Assembly (NCBI GenBank): GCA_945905835.1
Contig: CAMDQJ010000032.1
Span: forward strand, 1-37,957
DNA length: 37,957 nt
DNA from: Asaia bogorensis
GTDB taxonomy: Bacteria; Pseudomonadota; Alphaproteobacteria; Reyranellales; Reyranellaceae
Reading direction: 5' to 3'
Shown here: positions 8,274-18,467 of the stretch, piece after piece
Position numbering within the stretch: the first letter of the stretch is position 1
Layout of the letters: the number at the start of each line of letters is the position of its first letter
Notes under the pieces: model-generated
Seen by the model: the letters and a program-made list of their open reading frames with translations, nothing else
Told to the model about the DNA's origin: nothing
Database searches by the model: none
Translations under genes and position numbers: made by a program

Positions 8274-9507
8274 CGGCCGCGGGCCGCGCGGCCATTCCCG
8301 CCAGGACATTGGGAACGGTCGCCCGCATCGGCCGGCAGGTGAGTGCGATCGCCACGGCGCCGAGTCCGACGCCGAACGAGCCGATATAGAGCCAGCCGTA
8401 GCCTGCGAAGGTGTCGAAGATCATGCCACCGGCCCACGGTCCCAGCGCCATGCCGATGCTCGCCGCCGCCGAGACCGCGCCGAACACCGTGCCCATGATC
8501 TTCAATCCAAAATAATCGCCCACCAGGATGGCGTAGAGCGGCATGACGCCGCCGTAGGCCAGGGCAAACACGATCGCTAGCGCATAGAACTCGCCCAGGT
8601 GGCTCACGAAGATGTAGGCGCCGGCGGCGCAGGCCTGCACGATCAAGCCGCTTACCAGCACCGGCTTGGCACCGTACCTGTCGGCGCCGATGCCGAGCAG
8701 CAGTCGCCCGCCCAGCCCCGCGAGACCGGCAACGCCATAGACGCTGACCGCCGCCATCGGCGCGATGCCGCAACCGATGGCGTAGGTCACCATGTGGAAG
8801 ATCGGGCCGGAATGCGCCACGCAGCAGGCGAAGTGCGTGAGCGCGATGGCGAGGAACTGCGGCGTGCGGAAAACCTGAGCCGCGGTGAAGCCCGCGCCGG
8901 GCGCAGCGGCAGCCGGTCCCTTGCCGGCCGGCGCCGCGGCAGCGACCGGCGCCGTGCGCACCAGAAACGCTGCCGGCACGAGGATGGCCCAGACGGCGCA
9001 GCCGACGATCAGCATGGCGGTGCGCCAGTCGTAGGCGGTGATGAGGTAGCGCACGAACGGCGCCACGGTCAGCGGCGCTACGCCCATGCCGGCAGAGATC
9101 AGCGCCACGGCGAGGCTGCGGTGCTTTTCGTGCCAGCCTGAAGCCACCGCCATCAGCGGCGCGTAATAGGCGCCGCCGGCGATGCCGACGATGATGCCGA
9201 AGGTGAGCTGGAATTCGATCAGGCTCTCGGCGCGGCTCGCCAGCACGAGGCCCAGGCCTTCGAGCAGCCCGCCGGCCAGCACGACGGCGCGCGCGCCGTA
9301 ACGGTCGGAAAGCGCGCCCCAGGCGAAGCCCGCGACGCCCATGGCAAGGAACACCAGCGTCATGGCGGTCGACACGCCGGTGCGCGACCAGCCGGTCGCC
9401 TCCGTCATCGGCTGCAGGAACACCGCCAGCGAGAACATCGCGCCCATGCCGACGCAGGTCGTCATCATGCCGGCGCCGACCACGACCCAACCGTACGAGA
9501 CCTTCAT
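8260..9507 (-). CDS. MFS transporter, monocarboxylate/oxalate-formate antiporter-like
   Basis: The protein has 415 residues with twelve predicted hydrophobic helices, starting YGWVVVGAGMM and carrying the MFS motif A-like loop GALSDRYGAR between TM2 and TM3 and a second GIGADRYGAK after TM8. The first-helix pattern and AP/GWS features resemble the monocarboxylate or oxalate/formate (OFA) branch, which moves small organic anions across the inner membrane. The ATG at 9505-9507 has AAAGGTG seven to eight bases upstream; an in-frame extension to 9564 crosses the promoter and was rejected. Control by a TetR-type regulator is suggested by the operator at 9540-9553. No such regulator is adjacent. 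Substrate is inferred only from subfamily resemblance. Confidence 0.82.
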   Translation of the reverse strand: MKVSYGWVVVGAGMMTTCVGMGAMFSLAVFLQPMTEATGWSRTGVSTAMTLVFLAMGVAGFAWGALSDRYGARAVVLAGGLLEGLGLVLASRAESLIEFQLTFGIIVGIAGGAYYAPLMAVASGWHEKHRSLAVALISAGMGVAPLTVAPFVRYLITAYDWRTAMLIVGCAVWAILVPAAFLVRTAPVAAAAPAGKGPAAAAPGAGFTAAQVFRTPQFLAIALTHFACCVAHSGPIFHMVTYAIGCGIAPMAAVSVYGVAGLAGLGGRLLLGIGADRYGAKPVLVSGLIVQACAAGAYIFVSHLGEFYALAIVFALAYGGVMPLYAILVGDYFGLKIMGTVFGAVSAAASIGMALGPWAGGMIFDTFAGYGWLYIGSFGVGLGAVAIALTCRPMRATVPNVLAGMAARPAAVNPR

Positions 9508-9535
9508 GCCTGCACCTTTCGTCGATCCGGCCCCA

Positions 9536-9564
9536 TACATAACCGATTGGTTAAGTATATACAA
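9536..9564 (-). promoter_or_regulatory. Promoter with TetR-type operator for the MFS gene
   Basis: On the minus strand a -35 TTGTAT (9559-9564) and -10 TATGTA (9536-9541) are separated by 17 bp. Between them, 9540-9553, is the palindrome TAACC-GATT-GGTTA, a common TetR-family operator form, overlapping the -10. Transcription would start about 22 nt before the MFS ATG, leaving room for its ribosome site. A repressor bound here would block RNA polymerase. Confidence 0.6.
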
Positions 9565-9608
9565 CCTTCATCAATGACGGTGACGCCCTGCAGATTTGCC
9601 TTACGAAA

Positions 9609-10058
9609 CTAGGGCGCCGGCTCGACGCTCAATTCCGTGCCGTTGACGGCGACCACCCGCACCTTGGCGCCGGTCACCATGTCGGGACCGACCACGGTCC
9701 AGCTGCCGTCGCCGATCTTCGCACGGCCACGGCCAGCCAGGATAGGTGCGTCGAGGACGATCACCTTGCCGATCATGCTGTCGCCACGTGCGTTGAGGCT
9801 GCCCTCGCCCACGCGGACTGCCTGCAGCCGGCGCAGCACCGGCCGCAGCACAAGAGCCGACGCCGCCGACACGACGGCGAACACCACGAGCTGCATTTCG
9901 AGCGGCGTGTCGGAGACAACCAGCAGAACCAGTCCCGCCGCCGCTGCGCCAACCGCGAGGAAACCGAAGACCACGCCGGGCAGCGTCATCTCGAAGACGA
10001 GCAGCACCGCGGCGACCGCCCACCAGTACCAGAAGACGATTTTCAGCGCGGCGATCAT
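9609..10058 (-). CDS. NfeD-family membrane protein (short form)
   Basis: The 149 residues form two or three N-terminal hydrophobic segments (about 8-28, 30-50, 57-75) and a C-terminal OB-fold domain beginning near MIGKVIVLDAPI and ending VVAVNGTELSVEP. This is the short NfeD type (like E. coli YbbJ), partner of SPFH proteins in membrane quality control. It follows the SPFH gene by 3 bp on the same strand, so they form one operon, matching the qmcA-ybbJ arrangement. The OB domain faces the cytoplasm or periplasm depending on topology, which I cannot decide. Stop is TAG. Confidence 0.85.
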   Translation of the reverse strand: MIAALKIVFWYWWAVAAVLLVFEMTLPGVVFGFLAVGAAAAGLVLLVVSDTPLEMQLVVFAVVSAASALVLRPVLRRLQAVRVGEGSLNARGDSMIGKVIVLDAPILAGRGRAKIGDGSWTVVGPDMVTGAKVRVVAVNGTELSVEPAP

Positions 10059-10061
10059 CGC

Positions 10062-11015
10062 TCAGCCGGCCGGCGGAACGGAGCCGCGCGAGGCGGCTAC
10101 AACACCCCGCGCCTGAGCTTCCTTGGCGAGCTCGCCGATGCCGGCGATCGACGCCATGATTCCCGCCGCCTCGACGGGCAGGAAGAAGACCTTGGCGTTG
10201 GTCGAGGAGCCCATCTTGCCCAGCGCCTCGACATACTTGAGGCCGAGGAAGTAGTTGGTCGCCTGCACGCCGTTGCCGGCGATCGCCGCCGCCACGACCG
10301 ACGTCGCCTTTGCCTCGGCCTCGGCCAGGCGCTCGCGCGCCTCGGCGTCGCGGAACGCCGCTTCGCGGCGGCCCTCGGCGGTGAGGATGGCCGACTGCTT
10401 CTCGCCCTCGGCGCGCTGGATCGAGGATTCACGCACGCCCTCGGACTCGAGGATGGTGGCGCGCTTCTCGCGCTCGGCCTTCATCTGACGACCCATGGCG
10501 ACCACGATGTCGTCGGGCGGCGCGATGTCCTTGACCTCGATGCGCAGCACCTTGACGCCCCACGGGCTGGTCGCCTGGTCGATGACCGCCAGCAGGGTGT
10601 TGTTGATGTCGTTGCGCTTGGACAGAGCCTCGTCGAGCGCCATGTTGCCCATGACGCTGCGGATGTTGGTCAGCGCCAGGTTGGTGATGGCGAGGTGGAG
10701 GTTCTGGACCTCGTAGGCGGCGCGCGCCGCGTCGGTCACCTGGTAGAAGGCCACAGCATCGACCTGGACGCTGGCATTGTCCTTGGTGATGACCTTCTGC
10801 GGCGGGATGTCGAGGACGTTTTCCTGCATGTTGATCTTGCGGCCGACCGTATCCATGAACGGCACGATGAAATGCAGGCCGGGCGCCAGGGTCCGCGTGT
10901 AGCGCCCGAAGCGTTCGATGGTCCAGTTGGTGCCCTGCGACACTGTTTTGACGCCGGCGAATATCAGCACCAGCGCCACCAGCACAAAGGCTCCGACGAA
11001 AATCAAAGCGCCCAT
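10062..11015 (-). CDS. qmcA: SPFH/band 7 membrane protein (QmcA/stomatin-like)
   Basis: The 317 residues comprise one N-terminal membrane anchor (about 4-24), the SPFH/band 7 domain (TVSQGTNWTIERFGRYTRTL through IEVKDIAPP) and a long charged coiled coil rich in A/E/R (about 175-250), ending in a G/A-rich tail. QmcA-type proteins form large oligomeric cages in the inner membrane that interact with proteases such as FtsH and order membrane microdomains. The ATG at 11015 follows GGGAGA with about 10-nt spacing. The 5' leader contains a stable hairpin at 11043-11063. The gene heads an operon with nfeD. Confidence 0.88.
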   Translation of the reverse strand: MGALIFVGAFVLVALVLIFAGVKTVSQGTNWTIERFGRYTRTLAPGLHFIVPFMDTVGRKINMQENVLDIPPQKVITKDNASVQVDAVAFYQVTDAARAAYEVQNLHLAITNLALTNIRSVMGNMALDEALSKRNDINNTLLAVIDQATSPWGVKVLRIEVKDIAPPDDIVVAMGRQMKAEREKRATILESEGVRESSIQRAEGEKQSAILTAEGRREAAFRDAEARERLAEAEAKATSVVAAAIAGNGVQATNYFLGLKYVEALGKMGSSTNAKVFFLPVEAAGIMASIAGIGELAKEAQARGVVAASRGSVPPAG

Positions 11016-11042
11016 CGATTGCGTCTCCCGTTGATTTTGGAA

Positions 11043-11063
11043 GCCTAGCCCATGCGGCTAGGC
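11043..11063 (-). promoter_or_regulatory. Perfect 8-bp stem-loop in the SPFH leader
   Basis: GCCTAGCC (11043-11050), loop CATGC, GGCTAGGC (11056-11063). It lies 28 bp before the SPFH start and just ahead of its ribosome site on the minus strand. It could be a leader structure or attenuator. A second, weaker GC stem lies at 11077-11091 (GCGCCC/GGGCGC). Confidence 0.4.
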
Positions 11064-11108
11064 CGAACCACCGCACGCGCCCGGCGGGCGCCGCAGGAGG
11101 AACAGGAC

Positions 11109-11188
11109 CGCGATTGTCTCACCCGAGTCTCACGCGCGTGAGACACTTCCGATGCAGGTGGCATCGGCATTTTTCGCGATTGTCTCAC
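11109..11188. repeat. 14-bp direct repeats flanking an 18-bp palindrome
   Basis: CGCGATTGTCTCAC occurs at 11109-11122 and again at 11175-11188. Between them, 11127-11144 is a perfect 18-bp palindrome GTCTCACGCGCGTGAGAC built from the same GTCTCAC word, giving four copies of the heptamer (two inverted) in 80 bp. This looks like a multi-site protein-binding region controlling the SPFH operon. The binding protein is unknown. Confidence 0.5.
11149..11175 (+). terminator. Rho-independent terminator-like hairpin on the plus strand
   Basis: CCGATGC (11149-11155), loop AGGTG, GCATCGG (11161-11167), followed by CATTTTTC. The U-run is on the plus strand, yet no plus-strand coding gene lies upstream for 2.5 kb. 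It may end a short noncoding or antisense transcript, or be fortuitous. Confidence 0.4.
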
Positions 11189-11234
11189 TTTCTCACCCAC
11201 CCCCCAGGGGCAGGGGTGCCCCGATACCGTCTCG

Positions 11235-11981
11235 TCAGCCCTGATAGTCGGTGTGGGTGGCCAGCCAGCGGTCCAGGAAGCCGTCGATCCAGCGGTGCAT
11301 CGGCGGATCGTAGAGGGTGTGCATGGAAAGGTGCACGCCGCGCTGCTGGGCGCCCGGACTCTTCAGCCGCTGGGTGGCCTTGAGGGTCCAGGTCTCCTTC
11401 ATCTCCAGCGTCACCTCGGGGTGGAACTGGAAGCCGAAGGCGCTTTCGCCGTAGCGGAAGCCCTGGACGTGATAGTCCTCGCCGCTGGCCAGCAGGTCGC
11501 AACTGCCGGGGATCTCCATGCCCTCGCGATGGAACTGGTAGACCTGCATCGGCTTGGCGCCCATCCAGGCGCGGCCCGACTCGGTCGGCTCGATCTTCAC
11601 GTAGCCTGCTTCGACATGGCCGTCGGGATGGGGGCCGACCGTGCCGCCGAGCGCCCGGGTCAGCAGCTGGGCGCCGAGGCAGAGGCCGAGAAAGGGCACG
11701 CCGGCCTCCACCACCTTGGGAATCCACTCCAGCTCACACTTGATGCCGGCCAGAGTGCCGCAATCGTTAGCCGACATCGGCCCGCCGAAGATCACCACGC
11801 CGGCATAATCGGACATGTCCTCGGGCAGTTCGCAGCCGAGATTGGGGCAAAGACGATGGAGTTCGTAGCCACGCTGTTCGAGCAGGGCACCGACCCGGCC
11901 GGGCCGGGAATGCTCCTGGTGAACGACAATCGCTATTTTCCCGCGGGTGTTCCTGAGGGGCTGATCAGCCGCTACCGTCAT
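11235..11981 (-). CDS. Class I glutamine amidotransferase-like protein
   Basis: The 248 residues form a GATase1 domain. The nucleophile elbow is FLGLCLGAQ with C101, and the H187/E189 pair lies in FQFHPEV, so the triad is complete. VIFGGPMSAND (63-73) supplies the oxyanion strand. Stand-alone members of this family hydrolyse glutamine or gamma-glutamyl compounds and hand ammonia to a partner, or act as gamma-glutamyl hydrolases. No synthetase partner is adjacent. I chose the ATG at 11979-11981; a longer in-frame start to 12056 would overlap the divergent isomerase gene and adds no family sequence. It is divergent from the isomerase-dgdA pair and may share regulation. A GC hairpin at 11207-11222 lies 12 bp past its stop. 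Confidence 0.83.
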   Translation of the reverse strand: MTVAADQPLRNTRGKIAIVVHQEHSRPGRVGALLEQRGYELHRLCPNLGCELPEDMSDYAGVVIFGGPMSANDCGTLAGIKCELEWIPKVVEAGVPFLGLCLGAQLLTRALGGTVGPHPDGHVEAGYVKIEPTESGRAWMGAKPMQVYQFHREGMEIPGSCDLLASGEDYHVQGFRYGESAFGFQFHPEVTLEMKETWTLKATQRLKSPGAQQRGVHLSMHTLYDPPMHRWIDGFLDRWLATHTDYQG

Positions 11982-12043
11982 GGCATTGTAATTTACGCTT
12001 CTCACGAAGCTGCGACAAGCAAACGCCGGGCCGGAGAGACGAA

Positions 12044-14485
<2,442 letters not shown>

Positions 14486-14590
14486 GCCGCATTCCGCGAC
14501 GATTGACCCCTGTGCAGCATTGGCATTTGAAAGCGGGTGCTATCTGTTGTAGCCGCTTTCGCTTTCCGGCCATGGCGTTGGAGTGTTTGG

Positions 14591-15148
14591 ATGATCAAGC
14601 AGATTGCGCTGGCGGTGGGTTTTGCGGTGTGCGTATCAGCCCTCGGCGGCTGTACCCTCGAAAAGCCCAAGACGGCCGTTGCCGTCAAGAGGCCGCCGGC
14701 CCCCGATTACCAGGCAGCCAACCCGCCGCTGCCGCCGGCCGGAAACATTCGTGCCATCTGCTACAATGAGGCCGATCTCAGCGCCTTCCGCGTGCGCCAG
14801 ACCCAGCAGTCGCTCGTGGTCGGCGTGCTGCAGTGCCAGGGCGCCGGCGGTGTTCGCCTCTACGAGCGGCAATACACGGACTTCCTCAACAAGTTCAACT
14901 CAGAGCTCAACAGCAACGCCAAGGAACTGCAGGCGGTCGCCAACAAGAAGCGCGCGAACTTCAATGTCATGGTGACGGAGATCGCCAACCGCACGGCCGG
15001 CCGCGCCCCGGTCGATCCTGAGTTCTGTGGCCGCCAACTGCGCGCCTTCGAATGGGCGCTGACTGGGGAAGTGTCCTCGCTCAAGCAGGTGCCGTCGCCG
15101 TACGATTTTGGTCCGGAGATGAGCATCTTCCCCTGCCCGGCGCCCTGA
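14591..15148 (+). CDS. Four-cysteine outer-membrane-type lipoprotein, second tandem copy
   Basis: The 185-residue protein begins MIKQIALAVGF with lipobox LGGC (C21), so it should be lipidated and exported. T22 follows the Cys, which permits outer-membrane sorting. Residues 30-55 are Pro/Ala-rich. The globular part has cysteines in AICYNE, LQCQG, EFCGRQ and FPCP, conserved with the preceding copy, and a conserved end SPYDFGPEM. I do not recognise the family. The ATG at 14591 has GGAG about 10 bases upstream. It ends 18 bp before a strong terminator shared with the convergent OmpA-like gene. It looks like the functional member of a duplicated pair. Confidence 0.75.
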   Translation: MIKQIALAVGFAVCVSALGGCTLEKPKTAVAVKRPPAPDYQAANPPLPPAGNIRAICYNEADLSAFRVRQTQQSLVVGVLQCQGAGGVRLYERQYTDFLNKFNSELNSNAKELQAVANKKRANFNVMVTEIANRTAGRAPVDPEFCGRQLRAFEWALTGEVSSLKQVPSPYDFGPEMSIFPCPAP

Positions 15149-15166
15149 GCGGGCGGACAAGCGAAC

Positions 15167-15200
15167 AAAAAAAGGCGGCCTGTTGGCCGCCTTTTTCTTT
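15167..15200. terminator. Strong bidirectional Rho-independent terminator
   Basis: GGCGGCC (15174-15180), loop TGTT, GGCCGCC (15185-15191), with seven A before and TTTTTCTTTT after. It reads as an intrinsic terminator in both directions between the convergent lipoprotein and OmpA-like genes. Confidence 0.92.
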
Positions 15201-15217
15201 TCAAACGAACCTGCGCC

Positions 15218-15640
15218 TTACTGGATCACGATCTCGACGCGGCGGTTCTGCGGCTCACGCACGCCGTCCTTGGTCTGGACCAGCAATACTCCCTCGCCAC
15301 GGCCGACGACCGCAATCGACGTGGCCGCCACACCTTCACGCACCAGTGCATCCTTGACCGTATTGGCGCGGCGTAGCGACAGCGCCATGTTGTAGTTGGC
15401 GGGGCCAGCGGTGTCGGTGTGACCGGTGCAGGTGACGCGGGCGTTCTGGCCGGCCTTGGCGACAGCGGCGGCTTCCTTGACGATCGCGGCGGCGCGCGGC
15501 GTCAGCGTTGAGCGGTCGAAATCGAAGAAGACCAGGAAATTGCGCATGGCCGGCGCGGCAGCCTGTGCCGGCGGCGGCGCGTCTTCGCAGGCACCCAGCA
15601 GAAATGCAACGGCGAGGACGGCCAGTATCTTCTTGAGCAT
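15218..15640 (-). CDS. OmpA-family (Pal-like) peptidoglycan-binding lipoprotein
   Basis: The 140-residue protein starts MLKKILAVLAVAFLLGAC with lipobox Cys C18, then a short Pro/Ala linker and an OmpA C-terminal domain (about 33-140). The domain shows VFFDFDRSTLTP, TGHTDTAG with D76, LSLRRA with R91, and QNRRVEI at the end. D76 and R91 correspond to the residues that bind diaminopimelate of peptidoglycan, so the protein likely links the outer membrane to the wall. Length is about that of a minimal Pal. GGGAGTAG lies just before the ATG. There are no tol genes nearby, so this is probably an extra family member rather than the main Pal. Confidence 0.88.
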   Translation of the reverse strand: MLKKILAVLAVAFLLGACEDAPPPAQAAAPAMRNFLVFFDFDRSTLTPRAAAIVKEAAAVAKAGQNARVTCTGHTDTAGPANYNMALSLRRANTVKDALVREGVAATSIAVVGRGEGVLLVQTKDGVREPQNRRVEIVIQ

Positions 15641-15721
15641 CGACTACTCCCTATGATGAATTCGCTGACAGCATGCAGATTATCATACGAATAAGTGCAT
15701 TCGCCAGTACCACCGTCTTTT

Positions 15722-16690
15722 TCAGATGTGCTGGGCGCCGCGCAGGCTGCTTCCGCCTCGCGAGTCGACGGCCGCCGACGTCGCTGCCTTGAGCACGGCT
15801 CGATAACCCGATTTGAGTTCCATGCGCTCGCCATGGCCTCCGGCCAGCAAGGCCCGGTGCGCCGCCGGCAGGCGCCAGCACGGCACGAACATGAACAGAT
15901 GATGATCGAGGTGATAGTTCACCCAGTACGGCGCCACGAACAGCCGTGCGACGGGGTCGGCGTAGGTCGTGCGCGTGTTGCGTAGCGGGTCGTCGTTGTC
16001 CGGCACGACCGCGTGCTCGGCGATGTTCCGGATACGGCTCACCAGCTGATACCAGGTGGCGAGCGGCAGCAGCCACAGCACGGGATAGAGCCACCAGTAT
16101 CCCGCCGCGGCGAGCAGCACCCACAACACTGTATTGACGATCAGGCCGCCGCGTTCCTTGCGTGCGAGATTGGCCGGCCGCATGGCGAGTGGCAGGTCGG
16201 CGGAGCCCATGCTGCGGCGGATCTGGTCGCCGCGGCGCTGGAACGCCGTCTGGCCCGTGAGGTCGCGCACGATCTTGCGGCGCAGGCTCTTGCGCGTGAT
16301 CGGGAACGGCGCCGATAGCCCAAGGTCGGGATCCTCGGCCTGCTGGGTATGGCGGTGATGTGTCAGATGGTAGGGGCGATAGAGCGCAAGACTGGTGAAT
16401 ACCGGGAAGGCGCAGAGCCAGGCGCCCGCCCACTCGTTCAGCCTGCGGTCGGCGAACAGCAATCCATGCGCCGCATCGTGCATCAGGATGGCGAGGCCGA
16501 GCTGGCGGGCGCCGATCACCATGACGGCAAGCAGGAAGGTGAAGGGGGTCGGCCACCACACGAACAGCGCCATCGAACCCAGGATCAGCGCCCAGGCATG
16601 CAGGATCAGCAACGCGCCCACGAGGTTGGATTTAGCGCCGAGATCGCGCGCTTGTTCCGGCGACAGGAAATCGCCGGGTTTACTCAGCAC
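15722..16690 (-). CDS. Membrane fatty acid desaturase
   Basis: The 322-residue membrane protein has the three histidine boxes of membrane di-iron desaturases: H71DAAH75, H108LTHH112 and H260LDHH264, plus H226 in NIAEHA. Hydrophobic segments lie at about 22-45, 48-66, 88-105 and 185-212. These enzymes insert a double bond into an acyl chain using O2 and an electron donor; close relatives also act on carotenoids or sphingolipids. The start is GTG 16688-16690, within the last codons of the upstream amidohydrolase gene (11-bp overlap), so translation is probably coupled. The last 30 residues are S/A/G-rich and not part of the catalytic core. Confidence 0.85.
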   Translation of the reverse strand: MLSKPGDFLSPEQARDLGAKSNLVGALLILHAWALILGSMALFVWWPTPFTFLLAVMVIGARQLGLAILMHDAAHGLLFADRRLNEWAGAWLCAFPVFTSLALYRPYHLTHHRHTQQAEDPDLGLSAPFPITRKSLRRKIVRDLTGQTAFQRRGDQIRRSMGSADLPLAMRPANLARKERGGLIVNTVLWVLLAAAGYWWLYPVLWLLPLATWYQLVSRIRNIAEHAVVPDNDDPLRNTRTTYADPVARLFVAPYWVNYHLDHHLFMFVPCWRLPAAHRALLAGGHGERMELKSGYRAVLKAATSAAVDSRGGSSLRGAQHI

Positions 16691-18389
16691 GGCCTACTCC
16701 GTGGCGCAGTAAACGGCCGGAGTGGGTGTTCGTCGGCAGTCCGTTGCACATCGTCACTTCGCCGTTCACCAGGATGTACTTGTAGCCCTCGGCGCGCTGG
16801 ATACGCCGCCATTCGCCGCCCGGCAGGTCGTGGGCGATCTCGCCCGGCAGCACGCGCAAGCCGTCGAAATCATAGACCACGATGTCGGCCGGCGCGCCCT
16901 TCCTGAGCTGGCCGCGGCCACGGAAGCCAGCGACCTCGGCCGGCAGCGCCGACAGCCGCCAATGGACGTCCTCGAGGCTCAGCATCTTGTGCTCGCGCAC
17001 CACCTTGCAGATGGTTTCCGTCGGATAGCGCCCAACCGTCAGGAACTTGGTGTGGGCACCGCCGTCCGAGACACCGAACAGCACATAGGGATCGTCGATC
17101 AGCTCCTTCAGGTATTCGATCTTGCCGTTGGGCGGGGCGGCAAAGAATTCCGTCTTGAGATCCTCCTCGACCGCCATGTCGAGCATGACGTCGACCGGAT
17201 GCTTGCCCATCTTCTCGCCGGCATAGGCCAGCGTGTGGTCGAGCCACTTCTTGTTCTTCTCGAGCTGCGGCCCGACGATGGCGATCTGCGGCAGCGGCCC
17301 CGTCGCCGTAACCGGCAACTTGTCGCGCAACGCCTGGCGGCGCGCCGGATCGGCGAGCTTGGCCAGCCGCTCGGCGCGCGTACCGGTCGTGGCATCGCAC
17401 CACGCCTGGGAATCGTCGAACAGGTTCCATTCCTCGAAGGTGAAGGTGAAGCCCGCATCGGTCGTCAGTCCCTGCGCCACGACGCGCACGCCACGCTCGC
17501 GACAGCTTTTAAGCCAGGCCATGACACGGCGATGGATCTCGGGACGGTAATCGAAAGCCTGCAGGACATTCATGATCACCGGGCGGCCGCTGATGGTCGC
17601 CACCTCCTCGTAGAAGGCGCGGTCGCGGGCGTTGTCGCCGGAGATCAGCAGCATCTGCACGAAGCCGTCGTTGCGCTCGGCCAGCACGCGCGCTAGCTCG
17701 CGGCAGGTCTCGTCGTGCATGACGTCGGTCGGCATGGCTGAGCCGTCATAGTCGCGCTGCACCGCCGACGGCCCGGTTGGCAGCATGCGCTGGGCCGACC
17801 AGCCGCAGGCGCCGGCATCCATCGCCTCGTGCAGCAGGCGCTTCAGCTCCGCGTGCTGTTCCGGCGTCGGCAGCTTGCCGGCCTTGGCCGCCTCGAAGCC
17901 CATGACCCAGATCAGGAGTGGCGAGATCGGCACATAGGGCAGGATGTTCACCGCCTTGGGCGCGGCATCGACGCTGTCGAGGAACTCCGGGAAGGTCACC
18001 CAGTTCCACGGCATGCCCTCCTTCATGGAAGCCATCGGGATCGCCTCGACCCGCGTCATCGACATCATCGCGCGCTCGCGCTCGGCCGGCCGCACCGGCG
18101 CGAAGCCAAAGCCGCAATTGCCGATCACCACCGAGGTGATGCCATGCCAGGAGGACAACGTGCAGTAGGGGTCCCAGAAGAGCTGGGCGTCGTAGTGCGT
18201 GTGCAGGTCGACGAAACCCGGCGCCACGATCAGGCCGCCGGCGTCGATCGTCTCGTCGGCTTCACCGGCGCCGATATGGCCGATCTCCGCGATCAGACCG
18301 TCCTTAATGCCGATGTCGGCGCGAAACCGCGGCAGTCGGCTGCCGTCGACGATCATTCCGCCGCGGATCACGCGATCGTACCGGGCCAT
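16680..18389 (-). CDS. N-acyl-D-amino-acid deacylase-type amidohydrolase
   Basis: The 569 residues belong to the amidohydrolase superfamily (Amidohydro_3/D-aminoacylase group). The N-terminal beta-sandwich starts YDRVIRGGMIVDG, and the metal motif HTHYD (63-67) follows APGFVDL. GNCGFG with C92 is the cysteine seen in D-aminoacylases as a zinc ligand. Later blocks include GVSDGGAHTKF with the metal Asp and a C-terminal RKGAPADIVVYDFD strand. Typical reaction: hydrolysis of N-acyl-D-amino acids to D-amino acid and carboxylate. GGAGGAAAC immediately before the ATG is an excellent ribosome site. It is first in a two-gene unit with the desaturase, an odd pairing that may mean an N-acyl lipid substrate. 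Confidence 0.85.
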   Translation of the reverse strand: MARYDRVIRGGMIVDGSRLPRFRADIGIKDGLIAEIGHIGAGEADETIDAGGLIVAPGFVDLHTHYDAQLFWDPYCTLSSWHGITSVVIGNCGFGFAPVRPAERERAMMSMTRVEAIPMASMKEGMPWNWVTFPEFLDSVDAAPKAVNILPYVPISPLLIWVMGFEAAKAGKLPTPEQHAELKRLLHEAMDAGACGWSAQRMLPTGPSAVQRDYDGSAMPTDVMHDETCRELARVLAERNDGFVQMLLISGDNARDRAFYEEVATISGRPVIMNVLQAFDYRPEIHRRVMAWLKSCRERGVRVVAQGLTTDAGFTFTFEEWNLFDDSQAWCDATTGTRAERLAKLADPARRQALRDKLPVTATGPLPQIAIVGPQLEKNKKWLDHTLAYAGEKMGKHPVDVMLDMAVEEDLKTEFFAAPPNGKIEYLKELIDDPYVLFGVSDGGAHTKFLTVGRYPTETICKVVREHKMLSLEDVHWRLSALPAEVAGFRGRGQLRKGAPADIVVYDFDGLRVLPGEIAHDLPGGEWRRIQRAEGYKYILVNGEVTMCNGLPTNTHSGRLLRHGVGRAE

Positions 18390-18467
18390 GTTTCCTCCGT
18401 TTGGCCAAGCGTGCGCAAGGCTCGGCGCACTGTCAACGCAGGCCCTAGACCGCTATCTTGGGCGCGC

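Noticed and set aside
11127..11144. The 18-bp palindrome as a recombination or attachment site
   Set aside because: No integrase, transposase or gene disruption lies nearby. A protein-binding site is the more economical reading.
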